Of a DNA stretch of 64,000 bases, positions 15,867 to 24,908 are shown in pieces (within the stretch, counting starts at the first letter, position 1; every line of letters begins with the position of its first letter). Source of the DNA: Polycladospora coralii (GTDB lineage Bacteria; Bacillota; Bacilli; Thermoactinomycetales; Thermoactinomycetaceae); NCBI RefSeq assembly GCF_014773435.2, contig NZ_JACXAG020000001.1:1-64000 (forward strand), given 5' to 3'. Under the pieces are notes generated by a model. It made no database searches. It was given only the letters and a program-made list of their open reading frames with translations, and was not told where the DNA came from. The position numbers and the translations under genes are program-made.

Positions 15867-17846
15867 ATGATGGAGCAAATAAAAAAGTCGAGTAAACGAC
15901 ATCACATGTTACTTGCACTCATTATGCTCGCGACATTTGGCTTAAGTTTTATAAATATTTCTCAGGATGGTTTTTCCAATAGCTACTACGCAGCAACAGT
16001 ACGAAGCATGCTTGAAAATGCGCATAACTTCTTCTTTGCTTCATTTGATCCAGCAGGTTTTGTAACAGTGGATAAACCACCAGTAGCATTTTGGATACAA
16101 GCCCTGTTTGCTAAAATATTTGGGTATTATGGTTGGTCAATCATTTTGCCTCAATCCCTTGCTTTTACAGCATCGGGTTTTATTTTATACAAACTAGTTA
16201 CTAAAAAATTTGGTCCAACTTCAGGATTACTATCTGCAACCGTGTTTGCACTTACACCGATTGCAGTAGCTGTCTCAAGAACCAACAATCCAGACAGCAT
16301 GCTAATCTTTACTTTAATGCTAAGTACATGGTGCTTATTTAAAGCGATTGATGAGCACAAGACTTCCTATTTATTTATTTCCGCAGCACTCATCGGAATT
16401 GGATTCAATATTAAAATGATGCAAGCATATCTGATTGTGCCCGCATTAGTGATTACCTATTTATTATATGCAAAACAAACATGGATTAAAAAGATCGCGC
16501 ATGTTGTAATATCAGGGGTTATCGTGTTACTCATCTCGTTTTCGTGGGCAACAGCCGTAGATTCGATCCCTGCAAACGAACGTCCTTTTATTGGCAGTTC
16601 GACCCATAATTCCGTAATGGAACTCATTTTCAATCATAATGGTTTTGACCGTTGGAATGGCAAAGGAGGAGCACCAAGTGAAATGGGTCAATCTCCAAAT
16701 AGCAGTCAAGATGGCCAGCGAAGTGGGATGGGTCAATCTCCAAATAGCAGTCAAGATGGTCCACCAAGTGGGATAGGTCAATCTCCAATTGGGAACCAAG
16801 GACAGGATGGATCACGTAATGGAGGATCTCGCGGTAATAGAGAAACCGGGGAAGCAGGGATTTTGCGACTGGTTGGTTCTGAGTTAGCAGGTCAAATTAG
16901 TTGGTTTTTACCATTCGTATTGCTGTCGTTTTTTGCATTATTACGAGGATCGCTGAGCCGAGAAAGAGATCAGATGACTATTTTTTGGCTGGCTTGGTTA
17001 TTGCCAATGATGATCTTTTTCAGCTTTGCTGGCTTCTTCCATCGCTACTATCTGATCATGTTAGCACCGGCAATCGCGGCAATTGTAGGTACGGGGTGTG
17101 TCACCATGTGGAAGTTATGGCAAGAAAGAGAAAAAATGTTGAGATGGCTACTTCCTATCAGCATGATTGGAACTGCATTGTTCCAGATCAAGCTCGTTTC
17201 GTCTTATGATTTCTATCGCACTTGGTTAATTCCAATCATTGTGGCTTGTGCCATAGGTGGTGCCGTATGTTTACTCATCCAACATCGAAAGCCAGGTTTT
17301 TATAAAATGGCAGCGACGATTGCCATGATTGGATTGCTACTCGCACCGTTTGTTTGGTCCATTACGCCGATTCAATATGGTGGATCACCCGCATTACCTT
17401 ATGCGGGTCCAGAACTTGCTACTGAAAAAAAAGGAAAGTCCAGTCAAGACAACAGTAAGCTCATCTCGTTTTTAAAGGAGAATTACCAAGAAGGGCAATA
17501 TCTTGTTGCAGGTGCGAGTTCTCATGAAGTTTCCTCCATTATCATTGAAACAGGTTTGCCAGCGATTTCGTATGGTGGATTTGGCGGACGAGATCAAATT
17601 TTAAGTGTAGAAGAGTTGAAAGAGCTTGTTGAGACTGGAAAGTTAAAATATATTTTTGTGAGAGAACAAGGTGGTAGATCTGGTGGGCCACAACGTCAAG
17701 GTTCAGAGTTAAACGAATGGATCAGGGAGAATGCAGTACCTGTTGATACCCGTCTATATATGGATGAATCAATGGATGATGAGGACAGACAAGGGCGAAA
17801 ATCTGCTGGAACTAGGATGTCACAGCTTTATGCGTTTAAAGAATAG
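15867..17846 (+). CDS. PMT/ArnT-type (YkcB-like, GT-C) membrane glycosyltransferase
   Basis: 659 residues (or 658 from the next ATG). About a dozen hydrophobic helices; the first extracytoplasmic loop has SYYAATVRSM and DPAGFVTVDKPPVAFW, the motif of the dolichyl- and undecaprenyl-phosphate sugar transferases. The family moves a sugar from polyprenyl phosphate to an acceptor on the outer face of the membrane. A Gly/Ser/Gln-rich insert (about 270-325) has a 15-residue tandem repeat, and a soluble domain of about 140 residues closes the protein. AGGAGG precedes the start. The next two genes encode the polyprenyl-phosphate glycosyltransferase and a GtrA-type protein, giving a three-component envelope glycosylation system. 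Confidence 0.87.
   Translation: MMEQIKKSSKRHHMLLALIMLATFGLSFINISQDGFSNSYYAATVRSMLENAHNFFFASFDPAGFVTVDKPPVAFWIQALFAKIFGYYGWSIILPQSLAFTASGFILYKLVTKKFGPTSGLLSATVFALTPIAVAVSRTNNPDSMLIFTLMLSTWCLFKAIDEHKTSYLFISAALIGIGFNIKMMQAYLIVPALVITYLLYAKQTWIKKIAHVVISGVIVLLISFSWATAVDSIPANERPFIGSSTHNSVMELIFNHNGFDRWNGKGGAPSEMGQSPNSSQDGQRSGMGQSPNSSQDGPPSGIGQSPIGNQGQDGSRNGGSRGNRETGEAGILRLVGSELAGQISWFLPFVLLSFFALLRGSLSRERDQMTIFWLAWLLPMMIFFSFAGFFHRYYLIMLAPAIAAIVGTGCVTMWKLWQEREKMLRWLLPISMIGTALFQIKLVSSYDFYRTWLIPIIVACAIGGAVCLLIQHRKPGFYKMAATIAMIGLLLAPFVWSITPIQYGGSPALPYAGPELATEKKGKSSQDNSKLISFLKENYQEGQYLVAGASSHEVSSIIIETGLPAISYGGFGGRDQILSVEELKELVETGKLKYIFVREQGGRSGGPQRQGSELNEWIRENAVPVDTRLYMDESMDDEDRQGRKSAGTRMSQLYAFKE
16678..16803 (+). 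repeat. 45-bp tandem repeat coding for a 15-residue hydrophilic unit
   Basis: Units begin near 16678, 16723 and 16768; the first two differ at only a few bases and the third is degenerate. The coded unit is S-x-M-G-Q-S-P-N-S-S-Q-D-G-x-x. It lies in an extracytoplasmic loop of the GT-C transferase and may vary in copy number. Confidence 0.85.
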
Positions 17847-17847
17847 C

Positions 17848-17870
17848 AAGAGGGAGCATCTCTCCCTCTT
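17848..17870 (+). other. Intercistronic hairpin
   Basis: Perfect arms AAGAGGGAG and CTCCCTCTT with loop CATCT, between the GT-C transferase and the gtrB-type gene. There is no following T run, so processing or partial attenuation inside the operon is more likely than full termination. Confidence 0.6.
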
Positions 17871-17893
17871 AGAAAAGAAAGGGAGTCTAAATC

Positions 17894-18865
17894 ATGACAT
17901 CTAATGTCCGTTATTCTGTAATCGTACCTGTTTTTAATGAAGAAGAAGTGTTAAGAGAGACTTACCGGCGGTTGAGTAATGTAATGAGTCAAACGAATGA
18001 TTCATATGAGCTTATATTTATTGATGACGGTAGTTCGGATCAATCCGAACAGATTTTGACAGAACTTTGTACGCAAGATCAAGCGGTTCAGTCGGTTCAT
18101 TTTTCTCGTAATTTTGGACATCAAGTAGCGATTACGGCTGGAATGGATCTTGCACAAGGCGATGCGATCATTGTGATCGATGCTGATTTACAAGATCCAC
18201 CCGAATTGATTTTAAAGATGATAGATAAATGGCAAGAAGGATATGAAGTTGTTTATGCCAAGCGGACTGAACGAGAAGGTGAAACCCCTTTTAAACGCCT
18301 TACAGCTGCTGTTTTTTATCGACTACTATACCGTATGACCGATGTGGAAATCCCAGTTGATACCGGTGATTTTCGTTTAATTGACCGTTCGGTTTGTGAA
18401 CAGATGAAAGATATGAAAGAGCAAAATCGTTTTGTTCGTGGTTTAGTGAGTTGGGTTGGGTTTCGTCAAACTGCCATTGCGTATAAACGGGAAGAAAGAT
18501 GGGCTGGCGAAACCAAATATCCACTCAAAAAAATGTTAAAGCTTTCAATCGATGCCATCACGTCATTTTCATATCGACCTTTAAAAATGGCAACTTACTT
18601 GGGCTGGTTATTAGCTGGTGGTAGCTTTAGTTATTTGATTCTCGTATTATTACAAGCTGGGTTCTCAGAAGCAACTGTACCTGGTTGGGCATCAATTATA
18701 TCTCTCATTTTGTTTTTTAACGGTGTTTTATTTATCTTTTTAGGGTTGCTAGGGGAGTATATCGGTAGAATTTATGATGAGTCAAAAAGTCGGCCACTTT
18801 ATATCATTAAGGCGCATCAAAATGAACCCAAAAACAATTTGAAGCATTTTACTTTCCATGATTAA
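17894..18865 (+). CDS. Polyprenyl-phosphate glycosyltransferase (GtrB/CsbB/YkcC-like)
   Basis: 323 residues. The N-terminal GT2 domain has VIVPVFNEEEVLRETY, the nucleotide-binding DDGSSDQS, and IDADLQDPPELI with the metal-binding D-x-D, plus DTGDFRLIDR further on. Two C-terminal transmembrane helices (about 232-255 and 268-292) anchor it. The family loads a sugar from a nucleotide donor onto undecaprenyl phosphate on the cytoplasmic face. AAAGGGAG precedes the ATG and its end overlaps the GtrA gene by eight bases. The likely donor is a UDP-hexose made by the galU/galE products of the same operon. Confidence 0.92.
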   Translation: MTSNVRYSVIVPVFNEEEVLRETYRRLSNVMSQTNDSYELIFIDDGSSDQSEQILTELCTQDQAVQSVHFSRNFGHQVAITAGMDLAQGDAIIVIDADLQDPPELILKMIDKWQEGYEVVYAKRTEREGETPFKRLTAAVFYRLLYRMTDVEIPVDTGDFRLIDRSVCEQMKDMKEQNRFVRGLVSWVGFRQTAIAYKREERWAGETKYPLKKMLKLSIDAITSFSYRPLKMATYLGWLLAGGSFSYLILVLLQAGFSEATVPGWASIISLILFFNGVLFIFLGLLGEYIGRIYDESKSRPLYIIKAHQNEPKNNLKHFTFHD

Positions 18866-19262
18866 AACCTATTTACGATTTTCATTGGTGGGCGTGCTAA
18901 ATACGTTAATTGATTTTCTCACTTTTGCAATCCTTTTTTATGTCTTATCTCTAAACACAGAAATTGCTCAGATCATCTCTTATTTGGCAGGCACAGTTAA
19001 CAGTTATGTATGGAATAAATGTTGGACGTTTCAGTCTAATAAGCAATCAAGTGGCAACTGGTTGGAAATGATTCGATTTATCTTGATTAGTTTAACAGCT
19101 TTACTCTTCTCACTTCTCATATTGATCGTTTTAGAAAATGCTCATGTATGGGTTTGGACGAGTAAAGGAATTGCCACGATGACAGGTATGGCTGTTAATT
19201 TTCTAGGAATGAAAATTTGGGTATTTTCAACAGACGAGGAGTGTAAATATGAAAAAAGTTAG
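18858..19262 (+). CDS. GtrA-family membrane protein (putative lipid-linked sugar flippase)
   Basis: 134 residues with four transmembrane helices and the family N-terminus LRFSLVGVLNTLIDFLTF plus the conserved NSYVWNKCWTF. GtrA-like proteins are thought to flip undecaprenyl-phosphate sugar outward. It overlaps the GT2 gene (eight bases) and the galU gene (14 bases), so all three are translationally linked. With its neighbours it completes the loader-flippase-transferase triad. Confidence 0.9.
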   Translation: MIKTYLRFSLVGVLNTLIDFLTFAILFYVLSLNTEIAQIISYLAGTVNSYVWNKCWTFQSNKQSSGNWLEMIRFILISLTALLFSLLILIVLENAHVWVWTSKGIATMTGMAVNFLGMKIWVFSTDEECKYEKS

Positions 19263-20127
19263 AAAAGCAATTATTCCCGCAGCAGGACTCGGAACGCGAT
19301 TTTTACCAGCTACAAAAGCATTACCTAAAGAAATGTTACCGATCATCGATAAACCTACGATTCAATTTATTGTAGAAGAAGCGATTGCTTCAGGCATTGA
19401 AAGGATTATGATCGTTACGGGTCGGCATAAAAGAGCCATTGAAGACCATTTTGATCACACCTTAGAATTAGAAAATCATCTCCTTCAAAAAGGGAAAAAA
19501 GAGCTTTTGGACATGGTGTTAAACATATCCGATCTGACTGATATTACCTATGTACGCCAAAAGCAACCATTGGGATTAGGACATGCGATACTTTGTGCCA
19601 GAAATTTCATAGAGGATGAACCGTTTGCCGTATTATTGGGTGACGACATTATTGAATCGTCCCGCCCTACATTAAATGAAATGATAGATGTGTATGAACA
19701 AGAACAAACATCTGTGTTGGGCATACAACAAGTAGCGCTAGAGGAAGTTAGTAAATATGGGATTATTGATCCCATTAGTAGCGACTTACCTCGTACCTAT
19801 CAAGTTGGCGGTTTGGTTGAAAAACCGTCGATGCACACAGCGCCTTCAAATCTTGCTGTTATAGGTCGGTATGTGTTAGAACCCGATATATTTAAATACT
19901 TGGAAAAGATAAACATGGGTAAAGGTGGCGAAATTCAACTCACGGATGCATTGTGTGAGATGAATCTAAAAAAACAAATGATGGGGCTTCAAATTCAAGG
20001 GAAACGGTATGATGTTGGTGACAAGGCAGGGTATATCAAAGCTACAATTGACTATGCAATAGCACGTCCAGATCTTGCTGACGAAATCCGTAAATACTTA
20101 CAGGAAAAAGAGGTGATATATCTATGA
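19249..20127 (+). CDS. galU: UTP-glucose-1-phosphate uridylyltransferase
   Basis: 292 residues. The N-terminal nucleotidyltransferase signature AGLGTRFLPATKALPKEMLPI is at about 12-32; PLGLGHAILCAR, LLGDDII and GLVEKP follow in the family order. It makes UDP-glucose from UTP and glucose-1-phosphate. The Bacillus orthologues are GtaB and YngB; which one applies cannot be told. It overlaps the GtrA gene upstream and galE by four bases downstream. Its glucose-1-phosphate supply would need a phosphoglucomutase, but the one in this operon is broken. Confidence 0.95.
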   Translation: MKKVRKAIIPAAGLGTRFLPATKALPKEMLPIIDKPTIQFIVEEAIASGIERIMIVTGRHKRAIEDHFDHTLELENHLLQKGKKELLDMVLNISDLTDITYVRQKQPLGLGHAILCARNFIEDEPFAVLLGDDIIESSRPTLNEMIDVYEQEQTSVLGIQQVALEEVSKYGIIDPISSDLPRTYQVGGLVEKPSMHTAPSNLAVIGRYVLEPDIFKYLEKINMGKGGEIQLTDALCEMNLKKQMMGLQIQGKRYDVGDKAGYIKATIDYAIARPDLADEIRKYLQEKEVIYL

Positions 20128-21155
20128 ATCATGTCCTAGTAACAGGAGGAGCAGGCTATATCGGAAGCCATACAGTATGTTATCTGTTGGAAAGGGGTTT
20201 AGAGGTTGTTGTATTAGACAGTTTAACAACGGGACACGGTGAAGCAGTCCCTCACTCGGTTCCACTTTATATTGGGGATATCTCTGATCGGGAACTCGTT
20301 TCACAGATTATCAATCGCCATCAAATCGATGCTGTCATTCATTTTGCCGCTCATAGTTCAGTAAGTGAATCGATCGCAAAACCGGATCTCTATTTCGAAG
20401 AAAACACAGCAAAGACCGCAGTATTTTTATCAACATTGATGAAGAGAGGTATAAAACAATTCATTCTCTCTTCCACGGCAGCTGTATATGGATTGGTAAA
20501 TCGCCTGCCAATTCCGGAAGAGACAAATAAAAAACCCATTAACCCTTATGGCTTATCCAAATGGATGATTGAGCAACAGTTGGAATGGCTTGAACGAGCA
20601 TATGGTTTACGATGGATGGCATTGCGCTACTTTAACGCCGCTGGAGCTATGCCCGATGGTAGTATGGGTGAAGATCATAGTCCCGAACAACATTTGATCC
20701 CCTTAGTATTAAAAACTGCGCAAGGAAAAAGAGGAGTAATTCACATCTTTGGGACAGATTATCCTACACCAGATGGTACGTGTATTCGTGACTATATCCA
20801 TGTATTAGACTTAGCCCGCGCCCATTACTGTGCATTAATGGCTATCAACAATCAGGTGCCTTCACAAGCGGTAAATGTGGGAACTGGAAAAGGATACTCT
20901 GTGAAAGAAGTAATTGCCACAGCAGAAGCAGTTGTCAAACAAATGATACCTGTTGTTGAAAAAGAAAGACGACCTGGAGATCCGGCCATACTTCTAGCTG
21001 ATGCCTACCATGCAAAAAAACTACTTCAATGGCAACCACAGTATAGTGATTTGTACACCATAATCGAAAATGCATGGCAATGGCATCAGCTACATCCGGA
21101 GGGGTATCAGGGCGAAAGGTCTTTAAATCGTTCTTTATACAGTAAGTTAGGATAA
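20124..21155 (+). CDS. galE: UDP-glucose 4-epimerase
   Basis: 343 residues of extended SDR type. NAD-binding [11 protein letters not shown] is at about 8-18, catalytic SSTAAVYG and the Tyr/Lys pair YGLSKWM at about 145-155, and [11 protein letters not shown] further on. It interconverts UDP-glucose and UDP-galactose (some members also the GlcNAc/GalNAc pair). The ATG overlaps the galU stop by four bases. The product is a likely donor for the operon's glycosyltransferases. Confidence 0.94.
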   Translation: MNHVLVTGGAGYIGSHTVCYLLERGLEVVVLDSLTTGHGEAVPHSVPLYIGDISDRELVSQIINRHQIDAVIHFAAHSSVSESIAKPDLYFEENTAKTAVFLSTLMKRGIKQFILSSTAAVYGLVNRLPIPEETNKKPINPYGLSKWMIEQQLEWLERAYGLRWMALRYFNAAGAMPDGSMGEDHSPEQHLIPLVLKTAQGKRGVIHIFGTDYPTPDGTCIRDYIHVLDLARAHYCALMAINNQVPSQAVNVGTGKGYSVKEVIATAEAVVKQMIPVVEKERRPGDPAILLADAYHAKKLLQWQPQYSDLYTIIENAWQWHQLHPEGYQGERSLNRSLYSKLG

Positions 21156-21187
21156 ATGATTCAGATAAATGGAAGGGAGAATCAAAT

Positions 21188-22573
21188 ATGCATAATCAGA
21201 TCAAATTTGATTACTCAAAATCAATTGATTTTATTCAAGAACAGGATTGGTTACAGTTTGAATCTGCTACTCGTCACGCCCACCAACTTTTGCATCATAA
21301 GTCCGGAGTGGGGGCTGAATCCTTAGGTTGGTTGAACCCCGGGGATTATAGTCAACAAAAAGTGATCAAGCAAATTCAATCAGTCGCGAAAAAAATAATG
21401 GAAGACACAGAGGTTTTTGTAGTGATTGGGGTAGGCGGATCGTATTTAGGTGCACGTGCTGCGATCGACATGCTATCTCATCATTTCTATAATCAACTAC
21501 CGAAAGAGAAGAGAAAGACGCCTGAAATTTACTTTGTAGGAAACCAATTTAGTTCAGATTATATGACAGACTTGTTAGAGATCATTGCGGATAAAGAAGT
21601 TAGTATTCATGTGATTTCCAAATCTGGAACGACAACGGAAACAGCGATTGCTTTTCGTATCTTCAAGAAATTCATTGAAAAGCGGTATGGTGTACAGGGA
21701 GCAAGAGAACGAATTTTCGTAACGACAGCTGCAGATAAAGGGGTGCTTCGCACATTAGCAAATGAAGAAGGATTTACCACGTTTGTGATTCCGGATGATG
21801 TTGGTGGGAGATATTCCGTTCTCACTTCGGTAGGTTTACTTCCGATCGCAGTTGCTGGAATTCAGATCGAAGAAATGCTCGCAGGGGCTCAAACAGCTGC
21901 AGAATGTTATGCAGTAAATGATCTCAATCAAAATCAATGCTACCAATATGCATCGATTCGAAATGCTTTGTATCGAAAAGGAAAAATCATTGAACTATTC
22001 ATTAGCTATGAGCCTTCTTTACATTACTTTGCAGAATGGTGGAAACAATTATTTGGTGAGAGTGAAGGGAAGGATCACAAAGGGATTTTTCCAACTTCAC
22101 TCCAATACAGTACCGATCTACATGCGGTTGGACAATATATACAAGAAGGTCAAAGAAATTTATTTGAGACGATTATTTGGGTGGAAAATGCAAATCATAC
22201 GGTGACGATTCCACAAGATCAGAGGAATTTAGATCAATTAAATTATTTAGCAGATAAAAATCTAAATTTTGTTAATAAGCAAGCTTTTGAAGGGACCATG
22301 TTTGCGCATATGGATGGTGGCGTCCCCAATTTAGTCATCGGGATCCAAGATCGCACACCTTTTACATTTGGACAACTGGTTTATTTCTTTGAAAAAGCAT
22401 GTGCGATGAGTGGTTACATTCTGGGGGTAAATCCCTTTGATCAACCGGGTGTAGAAGCCTATAAGAGCAATATGTTTGCTTTGCTTGGAAAACCTGGATA
22501 TGAAAAACGGTTGCTTGAATTACAGGATCGAATCAATAACAAAGGCGGTTTATCAAAAAAGTCTGTTGTGTAG
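21188..22573 (+). CDS. pgi: Glucose-6-phosphate isomerase
   Basis: 461 residues with phosphoglucose isomerase motifs: [45 protein letters not shown] and [12 protein letters not shown] near the C-terminus. It interconverts glucose-6-phosphate and fructose-6-phosphate. GGAAGGGAG precedes the ATG. Position after galE and before a phosphoglucomutase remnant suggests the operon once carried the whole route from fructose-6-phosphate to UDP-galactose. Confidence 0.95.
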   Translation: MHNQIKFDYSKSIDFIQEQDWLQFESATRHAHQLLHHKSGVGAESLGWLNPGDYSQQKVIKQIQSVAKKIMEDTEVFVVIGVGGSYLGARAAIDMLSHHFYNQLPKEKRKTPEIYFVGNQFSSDYMTDLLEIIADKEVSIHVISKSGTTTETAIAFRIFKKFIEKRYGVQGARERIFVTTAADKGVLRTLANEEGFTTFVIPDDVGGRYSVLTSVGLLPIAVAGIQIEEMLAGAQTAAECYAVNDLNQNQCYQYASIRNALYRKGKIIELFISYEPSLHYFAEWWKQLFGESEGKDHKGIFPTSLQYSTDLHAVGQYIQEGQRNLFETIIWVENANHTVTIPQDQRNLDQLNYLADKNLNFVNKQAFEGTMFAHMDGGVPNLVIGIQDRTPFTFGQLVYFFEKACAMSGYILGVNPFDQPGVEAYKSNMFALLGKPGYEKRLLELQDRINNKGGLSKKSVV

Positions 22574-22593
22574 ACCGTGGAGAGGACTTAAGC

Positions 22594-23351
22594 ATGCATA
22601 CAAACTATAAAAGGTGGATGAAGCATCCCGGAATCGACTACGAAACCTTGACAGAATTGAAAAATCTAAAAAATGAAGAAGAAATATCAGATCGCTTTGA
22701 TCAAACACTCTCTTTTGGTACTGCTGGTGTGCGGGTACCAGCCGCATCAATAAGTATACCATCCGTAAGATAGCAACAGGGTTTGCTCGTCATTTGATTT
22801 TAACAGAACCACATGTTTTTAAAAAGGGAATCGTGATCGCATATGATTCGAGACTTTATTCATATGAATTTGCTGTTGAAACTGCAGAGGTTTTGCTGTA
22901 TCACGATATTCCCGTTTATTTATTTTCCAAGTTAACGCCAACACCAATTCTGTCTTTTGCAGTTCGACACCTTCAAACTGTGGGAGGATTATGATCACAG
23001 CTAGTCACAATCCAGCCCAATATAATGGTTTTAAAGCATATGGACCAGATGGAGCACAATTGTTACCCGATGTATCTAAAGCCATTTCACAGCAAATTGA
23101 CGAGATCAAGGATGAATTATCTATTCCCACCCGTTCAATCGAGGAAGGCCTCAAGTTAAAATCACTTCATAGGGTAGAGGATGAAATGGATGAGAGTTGG
23201 ATTGCCATTCGTCCTTCAGGAACCGAACCCAAAATAAAAATTTACATGAGTGTAATGGGGGGGTTCTCAAAAAAATGCAATAGAGAAGCTTGATCATATC
23301 AAAAAGGAAATGAGACATTATTTAGATAATCAACGCCTATCTGTTCACTAA
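22594..23351 (+). pseudogene. Phosphoglucomutase (PgcA-like), frameshifted with a large internal deletion
   Basis: Start ATG with GGAGAGGA upstream, then MHTNYKRWM... to SFGTAGVR in one frame. The continuation, SRINKYTIRKIATGFARHLI, is in another frame, and the active-site motif MITASHNPAQYNGFKAYG in a third. Shortly after, IEEGLKLKSL jumps to DESWIAIRPSGTEPKIKIYMSV, the phosphate-binding C-terminal motif, so roughly 350 residues are missing near 23160-23200. A last shift near 23261 precedes NAIEKLDHIKKEMRHYL to the stop at 23351. Total remaining length is about 250 codons against about 580 normally. Loss of this gene means glucose-1-phosphate must come from another mutase. Confidence 0.92.
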
Positions 23352-23363
23352 GATAGGCGTTGA
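23330..23363. terminator. Bidirectional terminator
   Basis: Perfect arms CAACGCCTATCT and AGATAGGCGTTG around GTTCACTA, between the mutase remnant and the convergent arginase-family gene. Confidence 0.85.
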
Positions 23364-23383
23364 TTTAACGAAGTCATGTACGA

Positions 23384-24298
23384 TTAATCATTTAATATCG
23401 GTATGTCTGCAAGCAACTTTTTTAATTCAATCGCATCCCATGGCATGTGTTCAGTTATACCTAATCCGACTATATCTGTTTCTTCAGAAAGTTCCTTTAA
23501 TATTTTCTGTAGGTGAATGAATTGCAGGCTTCCTTTAGGTGACAAATGAAAAGGATCTTCAGGTTTGGCAAAAATGAGAGAACGAAATGTCTTGGGGTCG
23601 AGCACATCTAAATCAATGTGGATGGCTAAGTGTTTAATGTTTTTTTCATTGATCCATTCACGAATAGATTGTGTGCTGTTTATGATTTCTCCAGCTCCAG
23701 CAGTTTTAATGCCAAGTCTTTGGATCATTTCTGCTTCTGAGTCAGCAGGAACGATACCTAACTTTTGAAATCTTTCATAAATCACCTCTGCTTCTTGTTC
23801 TGTAGGAGTTGTTAATCCGGCTATAAAAACATGTTCAGGTTTCAGCGGGGTTTTCACATGCTTTGCAAATTCTTCATCTCCTTCCCCTAAGAGGTTACCG
23901 AGAGGGAGTGTATGCCCGTTATCATACCCGATATATCCAACCAAATCAGTATGGGCATCGATCCATAACAAACCTAACTCCCCACCATACCGTTCATTTA
24001 AATAAGCGAACGGTGCTTGTTCGACTAAGCAGTCACCACCAAACATGACAACTCGGTCTGGCTGATATGCATCTAAAATATGATGAGCAGATTTTAATTG
24101 TTTGAGTAGTTGTTTTCTTCCATTCATACCGTTTTCATTTTCAAGTGGAGTTCCATCATAAGTTTGAACAGGTACTCGAATTTGGAGTTGATCACTTTCA
24201 GGAGCTAACCAAGCCAGCAGCTCAGCTCCAAAAGCGTAGTTCGGGTTATTTCCTCCTTGCCATTGTGGCATTAGTAAACGAATTGTTTTTTTAGTCAT
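23384..24298 (-). CDS. Arginase/agmatinase-family protein with altered first metal motif
   Basis: 304 residues with the ureohydrolase fold. Metal motifs DAHTD (about 116-120) and DLDVLDP (about 228-234) are intact. The first motif reads GGDCLVEQ instead of the usual GGDHS, so a metal-ligand His is replaced by Cys. The late ITEHMPWD segment corresponds to the family's conserved E-x-x-P. Members hydrolyse guanidino compounds to urea, or related substrates; the change suggests an unusual substrate or metal, or loss of activity. It is divergent from an HxlR regulator, which probably controls it. Confidence 0.78.
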   Translation of the reverse strand: MTKKTIRLLMPQWQGGNNPNYAFGAELLAWLAPESDQLQIRVPVQTYDGTPLENENGMNGRKQLLKQLKSAHHILDAYQPDRVVMFGGDCLVEQAPFAYLNERYGGELGLLWIDAHTDLVGYIGYDNGHTLPLGNLLGEGDEEFAKHVKTPLKPEHVFIAGLTTPTEQEAEVIYERFQKLGIVPADSEAEMIQRLGIKTAGAGEIINSTQSIREWINEKNIKHLAIHIDLDVLDPKTFRSLIFAKPEDPFHLSPKGSLQFIHLQKILKELSEETDIVGLGITEHMPWDAIELKKLLADIPILND

Positions 24299-24353
24299 GC
24301 TGTCTCTCCTTTACTTCAATGTAAGGCCAGTATAAAATGAACGCAAATTAAAT

Positions 24354-24369
24354 AAAAGTACGCACTTTT
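24354..24369. promoter_or_regulatory. Palindromic operator candidate between arginase-family and hxlR genes
   Basis: AAAAGT-ACGC-ACTTTT, arms of six bases, in the 104-base divergent spacer and just before the regulator gene. HxlR-type winged-helix dimers bind such short inverted repeats. Confidence 0.5.
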
Positions 24370-24402
24370 TTGATATATACTACCTGAGAGGATAGTGTAA
24401 AG

Positions 24403-24744
24403 ATGAGTATGGCTGAATATAAAGGAAAAGTAAAAAATATACAAGATACGCCCTTTGGTTACACATTGTCAGTAATTGGTGGGAAATGGAAAATGGTCAT
24501 CATTTATCTCTTAGCAGAAAATCAATCCGTGCGCTTTAATGAACTGAAAAGGCAAATAGGTGCAATCACTTATAAGACATTAAGCTCACAACTTAAAGAA
24601 TTAGAAGCGGATGGTATGGTTATACGGAAAGCGTATCCACAAGTTCCTCCTAAAGTTGAATATAGCCTCACGGCTAAAGCAGAGACACTATTACCCATTC
24701 TGGAAGGGCTATGTGAGTGGGGGACTAAAAATCAAAAACATTAA
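24403..24744 (+). CDS. HxlR-family transcriptional regulator
   Basis: 113 residues with the family pattern PFGYTLSVIGGKWKMVIIYLLAENQSVRFNELKRQIGAITYKTLSSQLKELEADGMVIRKAYPQVPPKVEYSLT: winged helix at about 20-95, C-terminal dimerisation helix. GAGAGG lies 11 bases before the ATG. Divergent from the arginase-family gene; a 16-base palindrome lies between them. HxlR proteins often sense aldehydes or redox stress, but no sensor Cys is evident here. Confidence 0.9.
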   Translation: MSMAEYKGKVKNIQDTPFGYTLSVIGGKWKMVIIYLLAENQSVRFNELKRQIGAITYKTLSSQLKELEADGMVIRKAYPQVPPKVEYSLTAKAETLLPILEGLCEWGTKNQKH

Positions 24745-24908
24745 ATCATCTATTATATTATTAAAAATATGTAATCGTTTTATAGTGATCCTATAAATTA
24801 TTGAACATTTAATTCATTGCTTAGTAGATTAGCCATTCATCATTGGATAAAATGAATATGAGATGTGATTGTGATCATGTTAACTTTAAACAATTAAAGG
24901 AGTATGTT

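Noticed and set aside
24843..24908. Upstream TTG start of the NRPS-like gene
   Set aside because: No RBS there, whereas AAAGGAG is ideally placed before ATG 24909.
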